Below are positions 42,803 to 50,536 of a stretch of 64,000 nt of DNA, piece after piece. Source of the stretch: Pimelobacter simplex (GTDB taxonomy: Bacteria > Actinomycetota > Actinomycetes > Propionibacteriales > Nocardioidaceae). The translations under genes and the position numbers were made by a program. The notes beneath the pieces are model-generated. The model did not search any database, was not told the DNA's origin, and saw only the letters and a program-made list of their open reading frames with translations. Each line of letters begins with the position of its first letter. Within the stretch, counting starts at the first letter, position 1. The stretch is from NCBI RefSeq assembly GCF_024662235.1, contig NZ_CP096276.1:1426001-1490000 (forward strand), read 5' to 3'.

Positions 42803-44959
42803 TCAGGAACCGAGCAGGGGACGCTCGGCCAGGCCCAGCCGGTCGAGGATCCACGCGAGGGTGAACGCCCGCTCCTCCCACGCCCGGTAGCGCCCGGAGA
42901 CGCCGCCGTGCCCGGCCGCCATCTCGGTGCGCAGCAGGACGTCGGCCTGGGGTGCGCGCTCGCGCAGGCGGGCGACCCACTTGGCGGCCTCGACGTAGAG
43001 GACCCGGGTGTCGTTGAGCGAGGTCTCGGCGAGGATCGCGGGGTAGGGCAGGTCCGCGACGTTCTCGTACGGCGCGTAGCCGGCGATCCGCGCGTAGGCG
43101 ACGGGGTCGTCGGACGGGTTGCCCCACTCGTCGTACTCGGGGATGGTCAGGGGGAGCGTGGCGTCGAGCATCGTCGTCAGGGTGTCGACGAAGGGGACGC
43201 CGGCGACGAGTCCGCCGAAGGCCTCGGGGGCCTGGTTGGCGACGGCGCCGATGAGCAGGCCGCCGGCGCTCGCGCCCTCGCCGACGATCTGGCCGGCGGT
43301 GGTCCAGCCGGTCTCGACCAGGTGGCGGGCGCTGGCGATGAAGTCGTCGAACGTGTGCTGCTTGTGCTCGAGCTTGCCGTCGTCGTACCAGTGCCGGCCC
43401 ATCTCGCCGCCACCGCGGATGTGGGCGATCGCGAACGCGGCGCCCCGGTCGAGCGTGGAGAGCCGGGCGACCGAGAAGTAGGGGTCGATCGAGGCCTCGT
43501 AGGCGCCGTAGCCGTAGAGGTGGACGGGGATGGGGTCGGTCCCGGCGGCGCCGCGGACGCCCTTGCGGACGACGAGCGAGATCGGCACCTGGACGCCGTC
43601 GACCGAGGTCGCCCAGAGGCGGTGCTCCTCGTACTCGTCGGCGTCGTAGCCGCCGAGGACGGGGGCCTGCTTGCGCAGCACGAGCTCGCCGGTGCGCAGG
43701 TCGTGGTCGTAGACCGCTGAGGGGCGGCTCAGGCTGGTCATGCCGACCCGGATGGCGGGCTGCTCGAAGGCGGGGTTGCTGCCCGCGCCGACGGTGGCGA
43801 GCTCACCCGGGAAGTCCACGAAGCGGTCGGCGGTCACCGGGGCGGCGGGGTCGCTGCCGAGGTCGAGGATCCGCACCTGGCTGCTGCCGTTGCTGCGCTG
43901 CTGGACGACGAGGTGGTCGGCGAACGCGTCGACGTCCTCGAGGCGGACCGCGAGGTCGTGGGGGAGCAGCGGCTGCCAGTCGGCGGGCGCGGTGGGGCTC
44001 GCCGGGGCGTGGCCGAGCTCGAACTCCGGTCCGGTGGCGTTGTGCAGGACCAGGAAGCGGTCCTGGCCGCCGACGACCGCGTGCTCCAGGGAGTACTCGA
44101 CGCCGTCGGTGCGCTCGGCGAAGCAGAAGGGCGTCGCCGTCGGGTCGGTGGCGTCGATGACGTGGAACTCGGAGGTCGTCTTCGAGCTCGCGGCGATCAT
44201 CACGTAGCGCCGGCTCCGGGTCCGGCCGACGCCGACGAAGTAGCGGCCGTCGGGCTCGTGGAAGACCAGCTCGTCGTCGGCCTGGGCGGTGCCGAGGCGG
44301 TGCCGCCAGACCTTGTCGGGACGCCAGGCGTCGTCGACGGTCGTGTAGTAGAAGTGGTCGGCCGAGGCGCCCCAGGTGACGCCGCCGAGGACGTCGGTGA
44401 GCACGTCGTCGTGCAGTGCGCGGGTGGCCAGGTCGAGCACCCGCACGGTGTAGCGCTCGTCGCCGACCGTGTCGACGGCGTACGCCAGGAGGCGGTCGTC
44501 GGGGCTCACCGAGGAGCCGCCGAGGGAGAAGAAGTCGTGGCCCTCGGCGAGGCTGTCGAGGTCGAGGAGCACCTCCTCGCCGGGCAGCGCGGGCTGGTCG
44601 GGGGTCGCGTCGGCCGCGGGCTGCGGGGGAGTCCAGTCGTCGGGGTCGGCGACGGGGACGCGGCAGCTGGCGCCGTACTGGCGGCCCTCGAAGGAGCGCC
44701 CGTAGTACCAGAACCCGCGCACCCGGGTCGGGACCGACAGGTCGGTCTCGAGGGTGCGGGCCTTGATCTCGTCGTAGATCGCGCCGCGCAGGTCGGCGAG
44801 GTGGTCCGTGCGCTCCTGGGTGTAGGCGTTCTCGGCCTCCAGGTGGGCGATGACCGCCGGGTCCTCCTTGGCGCGCAGCCACTCGTACTCGTCGGTGCGG
44901 GTGTGGCCGTGCAGCGTCGTGGTGACGGGGTGGCGCGGGGCGCTCGGAGGGACGGGCAT
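42803..44959 (-). CDS. ptrB: Oligopeptidase B (S9 family serine peptidase)
   Basis: A 718-residue prolyl-oligopeptidase-type enzyme that cleaves short peptides after basic residues. The N-terminal beta-propeller covers about 1-410. The C-terminal alpha/beta hydrolase has YGYGAYEASIDPYFS near 480, the nucleophile in GEGASAGGLLIGA near 560, the Asp region in LNDTRVLYVEAAKW and the His in EMAAGHGGVSGRY near 690. No signal peptide is seen, so it is cytosolic. The S1-determining acidic residues could not be checked here; prolyl oligopeptidase is a less likely alternative. It starts at ATG 44959, ten bases after dinB, with a TAGCGT hexamer overlapping the dinB stop codon. Confidence 0.92.
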   Translation of the reverse strand: MPVPPSAPRHPVTTTLHGHTRTDEYEWLRAKEDPAVIAHLEAENAYTQERTDHLADLRGAIYDEIKARTLETDLSVPTRVRGFWYYGRSFEGRQYGASCRVPVADPDDWTPPQPAADATPDQPALPGEEVLLDLDSLAEGHDFFSLGGSSVSPDDRLLAYAVDTVGDERYTVRVLDLATRALHDDVLTDVLGGVTWGASADHFYYTTVDDAWRPDKVWRHRLGTAQADDELVFHEPDGRYFVGVGRTRSRRYVMIAASSKTTSEFHVIDATDPTATPFCFAERTDGVEYSLEHAVVGGQDRFLVLHNATGPEFELGHAPASPTAPADWQPLLPHDLAVRLEDVDAFADHLVVQQRSNGSSQVRILDLGSDPAAPVTADRFVDFPGELATVGAGSNPAFEQPAIRVGMTSLSRPSAVYDHDLRTGELVLRKQAPVLGGYDADEYEEHRLWATSVDGVQVPISLVVRKGVRGAAGTDPIPVHLYGYGAYEASIDPYFSVARLSTLDRGAAFAIAHIRGGGEMGRHWYDDGKLEHKQHTFDDFIASARHLVETGWTTAGQIVGEGASAGGLLIGAVANQAPEAFGGLVAGVPFVDTLTTMLDATLPLTIPEYDEWGNPSDDPVAYARIAGYAPYENVADLPYPAILAETSLNDTRVLYVEAAKWVARLRERAPQADVLLRTEMAAGHGGVSGRYRAWEERAFTLAWILDRLGLAERPLLGS

Positions 44960-44972
44960 GCGCCGAACGCTA
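44960..44972 (-). promoter_or_regulatory. Putative leaderless -10 of ptrB
   Basis: Minus-strand TAGCGT (44972-44967), seven bases, ATG at 44959. The TAG of the hexamer is the stop codon of dinB. Confidence 0.45.
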
Positions 44973-46337
44973 CTGCGGGTCCGGTTGCTCCGGCTGCGGC
45001 GGTCGCCACCGGCTCAGCCCGGGGTCGTCGGCGCGGAAGGAGCGGACCGGTCCGGGCGGCGTCTCGGCGGTCTCGAAGCGGACCGTCACCACCCCCTTGC
45101 CGGCGCCCCAGACCCAGCCCCGGCCGTGCTCGGTGTGGACGACGTCCATCCCGGGGGACCACGACGAACCGGTCCACCGGGCGCCGGCCTGGTCGGGCTC
45201 CGGCTCGGGCGGGGCGGCCTCGTCCGCGGTGGGCTCCTCGGTCTCCGCGTCGTCCTCGGGGCCGGCCGCTGCGAAGAGGTCCTCCTGGATCCAGTCGGCC
45301 AGCCCGGAGACGCCGACGCCGAGCAGGCGGACGCCGCCGGAGGTGTCGAGGTCGTCGAGCAGGGTCCGCGCCAGCCGGGCGATGGTCGCGGGGTCGTCGG
45401 TCGGCGCGGGCAGCGTCGAGGAGCGGCTGAGCGTGGTGAAGTCGTAGAGCCGGACCTTGAGCGTGATGGTCCGGCCCGAGACGCCGCCGCCCCGCATCCG
45501 GCGGGCGACCTCGCCGGACTGGCGGGTCACGATCGCGGCCATCTGCTGGCGGTCGGTGAGGTCGTTCTCGTAGGTGCCCTCGACGCTGACCGACTTGGCC
45601 TCGCGGTCGGCGACCACGGGCCGGTCGTCCTCCGCGCGGGCCAGGTGGAACAGGCCCTGGCCCAGCGCCTTGCCGACCAGCCGGACGAGCTCGTCCTGGC
45701 TGATCCGCTCGAGCTCGGCGACCGTGTGGATGCCGGCGCGCCGCAGCCGCTCCACGGTCGCCGGGCCGACGCCCGGGATCACCGAGACGTGCATCGGGCG
45801 CAGCATCGCCAGCTCGGTACCGGGCTCGACCACGACCAGCCCGTCGGGCTTGCGCAGGTCGCTGGCGATCTTGGCCAGGAACTTCGACGAGGCGACCCCC
45901 ACCGAGGCGGTCAGCCCGCCGGTCACCTCGTGGACCCGGGCGCGCAGCTCCTCGGCCTGGGCGGTCACCGTCGGCAGCTCCAGGTCGGGCAGCCCCGCCT
46001 CGGCCAGGTCGACGAACGCCTCGTCCAGCGAGAGCGGCTCGACCAGGGGAGAGCAGGCCCGCAGCACCGCCATCACCGCGGCGCTCGTCGCGCGGTAGGC
46101 CTCGAAGCGGCCGGTGAGGTACGCCGCGTGCGGGCACCGGGCGCGGGCCTCGCGGGTGGACATGGCCGACCGGACGCCGTACGCGCGGGCCTCGTAGGAC
46201 GCCGTCGACACCACGCCCCGCCCGCCGGTCCCACCCACGACCACCGGCTTGCCCCGCAACGACGGCTTGTCGCGCTGCTCCACCGCCGCGAAGAACGCGT
46301 CGAGGTCCAGGTGGAGGACCGAAGCGTGGGCGCGCAC
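44970..46337 (-). CDS. dinB: DNA polymerase IV (Y-family) with C-terminal extension
   Basis: A 455-residue translesion polymerase. The palm begins with the metal-binding HLDLDAFFAAVEQ at 9-21, and the second acidic motif is LSLDEAFVDL near 103-112. The helix-hairpin-helix of the thumb is IPGVGPATVERLRRAGI near 184-200, and the little finger runs to about 345. Family members usually end near 350-360 residues. This one adds about 95: an acidic Glu/Pro-rich linker (352-385) and a small domain with GMDVVHTEHGRGWVWGAGKG, Tudor/SH3-like in look and possibly a protein or DNA contact module. No obvious beta-clamp peptide was identified. It starts with GTG at 46337. Confidence 0.92.
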   Translation of the reverse strand: MRAHASVLHLDLDAFFAAVEQRDKPSLRGKPVVVGGTGGRGVVSTASYEARAYGVRSAMSTREARARCPHAAYLTGRFEAYRATSAAVMAVLRACSPLVEPLSLDEAFVDLAEAGLPDLELPTVTAQAEELRARVHEVTGGLTASVGVASSKFLAKIASDLRKPDGLVVVEPGTELAMLRPMHVSVIPGVGPATVERLRRAGIHTVAELERISQDELVRLVGKALGQGLFHLARAEDDRPVVADREAKSVSVEGTYENDLTDRQQMAAIVTRQSGEVARRMRGGGVSGRTITLKVRLYDFTTLSRSSTLPAPTDDPATIARLARTLLDDLDTSGGVRLLGVGVSGLADWIQEDLFAAAGPEDDAETEEPTADEAAPPEPEPDQAGARWTGSSWSPGMDVVHTEHGRGWVWGAGKGVVTVRFETAETPPGPVRSFRADDPGLSRWRPPQPEQPDPQ

Positions 46338-46349
46338 GGCGTCACGTTA
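46338..46349 (-). promoter_or_regulatory. Putative leaderless -10 of dinB
   Basis: Minus-strand TAACGT (46349-46344), six bases, GTG at 46337. The G-rich tract begins immediately upstream of this hexamer. No LexA-box pattern was recognised. Confidence 0.5.
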
Positions 46350-46353
46350 GTCG

Positions 46354-46470
46354 TCTCCCACCCCACCACCGACCCCGGAACCTCCCCAACCCCCTCCGCC
46401 ACCCCCACTCCCTCCACAGCCCCCCACCACGCCCACCCCACCCCCCGCCCTCCCACCCGACCCTTCTCCC
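46354..46470. repeat. Polypyrimidine / G-run tract between divergent dinB and DUF4192 genes
   Basis: About 117 bases are overwhelmingly pyrimidine on the plus strand and carry more than a dozen runs of three or more C. On the minus (dinB non-template) strand these are closely spaced G-runs, ideal for G-quadruplexes. The tract fills the whole upstream region of both genes. Confidence 0.8.
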
Positions 46471-47496
46471 ATGACCACCGCCCCGCTCTCCCTGACCGCC
46501 CACGACGCCGACGACCTCCTCGCCGTCGCGCCGGTGCTCCTCGGGTTCTGGCCCGAGCGCTCGATCGTGATGCTCACCCTCGGCGCGCGCCGGCCCTTCC
46601 ACGCCCGCATCGACCTGCCGCCGCTCGACGTGCAGACGCCTCGCGTGCGCCGCCTGCTCGACACCCGCCTCCTCGAACCCGCCCGGCGCCACGGCGCGGC
46701 CCGGGTCGTCCTCCTCTACTTCACCGACGAGCCCGTCGCGGCCGCCGCCGTCCACCGCGCGCTGCGCCGCTGCTGCGCCCACCGAGGCCTCGGCATCGTC
46801 ACCGCCCTGCTCGCCGACGGCACCCACTACCGCGAGCTCGAGCACCCCGATCCCGTCCAGCGCCGCCGCCGGCATCCCTACGACGTCACCGGCCACCCCT
46901 TCGTCCGCGACGCCCTCGCCTCGGGCCGCCTGGCCCACCCGACCCGCGACGCGATGGTCGGCTCGCTCGCCCAGCAGCCCGCCGCCGCAGCCGCGGTGGC
47001 CGCGGCCCTCGTCGCCCAGGGCCACGCCGACCGCGGCATCCCCACCACCGGCCGGGCGATCCGCGACGCCGGCCGCTGGGCGCTGGCCACCGTCGCCGAC
47101 CTGGTCGCCGGCTCCGTGCCGCCCACCGACGCCGACCTGGCCCGGCTGCTCTGGGTGATGCAGGCGCCCCGGGTCCGCGACGCGGCCTGGTCCCACCTGG
47201 TCGCCGCCACCGCGGGCGCGCACGTCCGGCTCTGGTCCGACGCCCTGCGCCGCGCCCCCGAGGCCCTCGTCCCGGCCCCCGCCGCACTGCTCGGCTGGGC
47301 CGCCTGGCAGTCCGGCGACGGCGCCCTCGCCTGGGCCGCCGTCGACCGCTGCCGCCAGGTCGACCCGGACTACCGGCTCGCCGACTACCTCGCGGTGCTC
47401 CTCGACCACGCGGTCTCCCCGGACCAGTGGAGCGGCGACTTCGACTGGGCCGCGGGCCTGCCCCCGGCCGCCCAGCCCGCGGACGCGCCGCCCTAG
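46471..47496 (+). CDS. DUF4192 family protein
   Basis: A 341-residue protein of DUF4192, an actinobacterial family of unknown role. The family opening is clear: DADDLLAVAPVLLGFWPERSIVMLTL at about 11-36, followed by a predicted alpha/beta domain and a helical C-terminal half. The latter includes an Ala-rich stretch (residues 170-185) and tetratricopeptide-like helices (WAAWQSGDGALAWAAVDRC near 273-291). No catalytic motif is visible. The ATG at 46471 directly follows the pyrimidine tract and has no Shine-Dalgarno, so it too may be translated without a leader. Downstream is the glutamate-cysteine ligase homologue, 39 bases away with its own promoter signal. Confidence 0.85.
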   Translation: MTTAPLSLTAHDADDLLAVAPVLLGFWPERSIVMLTLGARRPFHARIDLPPLDVQTPRVRRLLDTRLLEPARRHGAARVVLLYFTDEPVAAAAVHRALRRCCAHRGLGIVTALLADGTHYRELEHPDPVQRRRRHPYDVTGHPFVRDALASGRLAHPTRDAMVGSLAQQPAAAAAVAAALVAQGHADRGIPTTGRAIRDAGRWALATVADLVAGSVPPTDADLARLLWVMQAPRVRDAAWSHLVAATAGAHVRLWSDALRRAPEALVPAPAALLGWAAWQSGDGALAWAAVDRCRQVDPDYRLADYLAVLLDHAVSPDQWSGDFDWAAGLPPAAQPADAPP

Positions 47497-47523
47497 GGCC
47501 TCGCTCCCGGCCCCGGTTCTGTC

Positions 47524-47535
47524 TAGTGTCGGTCC
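47524..47535 (+). promoter_or_regulatory. Putative leaderless -10 of the glutamate-cysteine ligase homologue
   Basis: TAGTGT at 47524-47529, six bases, ATG at 47536. Confidence 0.5.
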
Positions 47536-48996
47536 ATGGGAGATGACGTCGCGGCCCAGGAGTTCACCCCCGCCGACCGGACCCGCTACCGGGACAAGGT
47601 GCGCCGCTGCCTCGACGTGTTCGAGCGGATGCTGCGCGAGTCGGCCTTCGACACCGACGACCCGTGGACCGGCATCGAGGTCGAGCTCAACCTCGTCGAC
47701 GCCGCGGGTGACCCGGCGCTGCGCAACGCCGAGGTGCTCGACGCCATCGCGGACCCGGATTTCCAGACCGAGCTCGGCCAGTTCAACATCGAGCTCAACC
47801 TGCCGCCCGGGCCGCTCGCCCGCGGGGGCCTGGAGCAGTACGAGACCCAGCTGCGCGCCAGCCTCAACAACGCCGAGAAGCGCGCGGCCGAGCTCGAGGC
47901 CCACCTGGTGATGATCGGGATCCTCCCGACCCTCGCGCCCGAGCACCTCGCCGCCGACGCGCTCAGCGCCAACCCGCGCTACCGGCTGCTCAGCGAGCAG
48001 ATCCTCCAGGCGCGCGGCGAGGACATCCAGATCGACATCCAGGGCGTGGAGCGGCTGCGGGCCACGGTCGACACGATCATGCCCGAGGCGGCCTGCACCA
48101 GCACCCAGTTCCACGTCCAGGTGAGCCCGGAGCGCTTCGCGTCGTACTGGAACGCGTCCCAGGCGATCGCCGGCGTGCAGATCGCGGTGGGCGCCAATGC
48201 GCCGTACCTGCTGGGCAAGCACCTGTGGGCCGAGACCCGGATCCCGCTCTTCGAGCAGGCCACCGACACCCGCGCCGAGGAGCTCAAGGTGCAGGGCGTC
48301 CGGCCGCGGGTGTGGTTCGGCGAGCGCTGGATCACCTCGGTCTTCGACCTCTTCGAGGAGAACGTGCGCTACTTCCCGGCGCTGCTGCCGGTCATCGACG
48401 ACGAGGACCCGCTCACCGTCCTCGAGGCCGGCGGTACGCCGAACCTCTCCGAGCTGCGCCTGCACAACGGGACCATCTACCGCTGGAACCGCCCCGTCTA
48501 CGACATCACCGGCGGCCTGCCCCACCTGCGCGTGGAGAACCGGATCCTCGCCGCCGGACCGACCGTCGTCGACACCGTGGCCAACGCCGCCTTCTACTTC
48601 GGCCTGGTCCGCGCCATCGCCGAGAACGACCGGCCGCTGTGGTCCCAGATTTCCTTCAGCGCGGCCGAGGAGAACTTCCACGCCGCCGCCCGCGACGGCA
48701 TCAACGCCGAGATCTACTGGCCCGGACTGGGCCGGGTGCGCGCCACCGAGCTCGTCGTACGGCGTCTGCTGCCGCTGGCCCGCGAGGGCCTCGCCCTGTG
48801 GGGCGTCGAGGAGGCCGAGGCCAACCGCTACCTCGACATCATCGAGCAGCGCTGCCTGGCCGGGACCAACGGCGCCGACTGGTTCGTCCGGCGCGTCGAC
48901 GACTTCCGCGACCTCGACCGCTACGACGCGCTCCGCGCGGTCCTGGCCGACTACCGCGCCCGCATGCACGACAACGCGCCGGTCCACACCTGGTGA
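47536..48996 (+). CDS. Glutamate-cysteine ligase family protein (GCS2-like)
   Basis: A 486-residue member of the carboxylate-amine ligase superfamily that includes EgtA and YbdK. Visible family segments are the early acidic strand GIEVELNLVD near 47-56, the metal/ATP region FNIELNLPPGPLARGG near 83-98, and ACTSTQFHVQVSPE near 190-203. The ENRILAAGPTVVDTVANAAFYFGL segment lies near 335-358. It would join glutamate to an amine or thiol partner with ATP. Actinobacteria use mycothiol rather than glutathione, so the true product may be gamma-glutamylcysteine for ergothioneine or another gamma-glutamyl compound. No egt genes are nearby. Confidence 0.85.
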   Translation: MGDDVAAQEFTPADRTRYRDKVRRCLDVFERMLRESAFDTDDPWTGIEVELNLVDAAGDPALRNAEVLDAIADPDFQTELGQFNIELNLPPGPLARGGLEQYETQLRASLNNAEKRAAELEAHLVMIGILPTLAPEHLAADALSANPRYRLLSEQILQARGEDIQIDIQGVERLRATVDTIMPEAACTSTQFHVQVSPERFASYWNASQAIAGVQIAVGANAPYLLGKHLWAETRIPLFEQATDTRAEELKVQGVRPRVWFGERWITSVFDLFEENVRYFPALLPVIDDEDPLTVLEAGGTPNLSELRLHNGTIYRWNRPVYDITGGLPHLRVENRILAAGPTVVDTVANAAFYFGLVRAIAENDRPLWSQISFSAAEENFHAAARDGINAEIYWPGLGRVRATELVVRRLLPLAREGLALWGVEEAEANRYLDIIEQRCLAGTNGADWFVRRVDDFRDLDRYDALRAVLADYRARMHDNAPVHTW

Positions 48997-49014
48997 GGCG
49001 CCGGTTCCCTGCAC

Positions 49015-49467
49015 TCACGGCTCGGTCGGCCGGATCCGGCTCCAGGTCCGCCCGACCCCCGAGCGCGGGTCCCGCCACGACCGCCGGGTCACCACGACCA
49101 GGTCGAGGCTGACCCCCAGCTCCGGGCCGGCGCAGCCGACCGCCGCCGCCCAGGCGAGGTCCTCCAGGTCCGGACCGTCGACCGGACGCGTCAGCCACAG
49201 CAGCGGTACGACGCCCCGGGCCAGGTGGTCGCGGCACAGCGCCTCGACCACCTCGATCCGCAGCGCGAGGTCGAGCGGCTCGCCCCGCCGTACCTCGAAG
49301 CGGCGCAGGCCCGCCGCACCACCGCCCGGCAGCCCCGCCTGGAGCACGGCCGGGTAGCGCCGCCGCGGCTCCTGCGCCGCGTGCTCCCGGACCGCCCGCC
49401 GCAGCACCCGCTGGAGCAGCAGCGGCACCGGTGCCTGGATCCCGGCGGACGTCGTGGGCGTGGACAT
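49015..49467 (-). CDS. Hypothetical protein
   Basis: A 150-residue protein without recognisable domain. The sequence is mixed helix/strand and mildly Arg-rich, with a Leu-rich first half (LLLQRVLRRAVREHA) and a C-terminal part ending in TWSRIRPTEP. No membrane helix or signal peptide is apparent. Third-position G/C bias supports coding. The start is ATG 49467; the frame runs much further upstream only as antisense of the rhodanese gene. A CAGGCT hexamer six bases upstream is a weak version of the leaderless promoter seen elsewhere. Convergent with the ligase gene (18 bases between stops). Confidence 0.6.
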   Translation of the reverse strand: MSTPTTSAGIQAPVPLLLQRVLRRAVREHAAQEPRRRYPAVLQAGLPGGGAAGLRRFEVRRGEPLDLALRIEVVEALCRDHLARGVVPLLWLTRPVDGPDLEDLAWAAAVGCAGPELGVSLDLVVVTRRSWRDPRSGVGRTWSRIRPTEP

Positions 49468-49520
49468 GCCTGGAGCCTGCCCGATCCGGAGCCCGGCCGG
49501 GCGCCTCCTCCACAGGCCCG

Positions 49521-49559
49521 CCCGGAGCCCGAGCCCGGAGCCCGAGCCCGGAGCCCGAG
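49521..49559. repeat. Three perfect tandem copies of a 13-bp repeat
   Basis: CCCGGAGCCCGAG is repeated three times without error (49521-49533, 49534-49546, 49547-49559), between divergently transcribed genes and just upstream of the rhodanese promoter. It could bind a regulator or simply be slippage-prone. Confidence 0.85.
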
Positions 49560-49575
49560 TCCCGGATCCGCCGCC

Positions 49576-49587
49576 TAGGCTGGCGCC
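49576..49587 (+). promoter_or_regulatory. Putative leaderless -10 of the sulfurtransferase gene
   Basis: TAGGCT at 49576-49581, six bases, ATG at 49588. Confidence 0.5.
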
Positions 49588-50511
49588 ATGACCGCCACGA
49601 CGAGTTCCGGGAGGTCCGGGCTGATCGGTGCCGACGAGCTGGTCCGCGAGCTGGGCGCGGGACGGGGCCCGGTGACCGTCCTCGACGTCCGCTACCGCAC
49701 CGGCGATCGCGCGCCGGGAGCCGGAGCGGCGGAGTTCGCCGCGGGCCACGTCCCCGGCGCGGTCTACGTCGACCTCGACGACGCCCTCGCCGCACCTCCC
49801 GGCGACGGCAGCCGCGGCCGGCACCCGCTGCCCGCGACCGCGGACTTCGAGGCGGCGATGCGGCGCGCCGGAGTCCGCGACGACCGCCCCGTCATTGTGT
49901 ACGACGACTGGGCCGGCCACGCCGCGGCCCGGTGCTGGTGGCTGCTGCGATACCACGGGCACCCCGACGTCCGCGTCCTCGACGGCGGCTGGTCGGCCTG
50001 GCTCGCCGCCGGCGGCCCGACCGAGGCCGGCCCGGCGGCCGAGACCCCGGCACCGGGTGCCGACCCGAGCCCGGCCGAGCCGCCCGGCACCGCCACGTCC
50101 ACCGCCACGTTCACCGCCCGCCCCGGCCGGATGCCGGTCGTCGACGTCACCACCGTCCAGCAGGCCGGGGTGGTGATCGACGCGCGCGCGGCGGAGCGCT
50201 ACCGCGGCGAGGTGGAGCCGATCGACCCGGTGGCGGGCCACGTACCGGGCGCGGTCAACGTCCCGACCAGCCGCAACCTCGACGACCAGGGCCGGTTCCG
50301 CGACCCGGCCGCGCTGGCCGCGACCTACGCCGAGGTCGGTGCGGTGCCCGGGGGAGACGTGGCGGTGGCCGTCTACTGCGGCTCCGGCGTCACCGCCGCC
50401 CACGACGTCCTGGCGCTGGAGCTCGCCGGAGTCCGGGCCGCGCTCTACCCGGGCAGCTGGAGCGAGTGGGTCGCGGATCCGTCCCGGCCCGTCGCCACCA
50501 CCGGCGCCTGA
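49588..50511 (+). CDS. Two-domain rhodanese (thiosulfate/3-mercaptopyruvate sulfurtransferase)
   Basis: A 307-residue sulfurtransferase with an inactive N-terminal rhodanese domain (about 10-145; VLDVRYRTGD, then the YDDWAGHAAARCWWLLRYHG segment) and an active C-terminal domain (about 180-300). The persulfide-forming cysteine is in VYCGSGVTAAH near 264-274. The loop CGSGVTA is of the mercaptopyruvate sulfurtransferase kind, while thiosulfate enzymes more often have CRKGVTA, so mercaptopyruvate may be preferred. It would serve cyanide detoxification or sulfur transfer in the cytosol. The two domains are joined by an Ala/Pro linker (TPAPGADPSPAEPPG). Confidence 0.9.
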   Translation: MTATTSSGRSGLIGADELVRELGAGRGPVTVLDVRYRTGDRAPGAGAAEFAAGHVPGAVYVDLDDALAAPPGDGSRGRHPLPATADFEAAMRRAGVRDDRPVIVYDDWAGHAAARCWWLLRYHGHPDVRVLDGGWSAWLAAGGPTEAGPAAETPAPGADPSPAEPPGTATSTATFTARPGRMPVVDVTTVQQAGVVIDARAAERYRGEVEPIDPVAGHVPGAVNVPTSRNLDDQGRFRDPAALAATYAEVGAVPGGDVAVAVYCGSGVTAAHDVLALELAGVRAALYPGSWSEWVADPSRPVATTGA

Positions 50512-50536
50512 GCCTGCCGGGCACGCACGCCCGACC

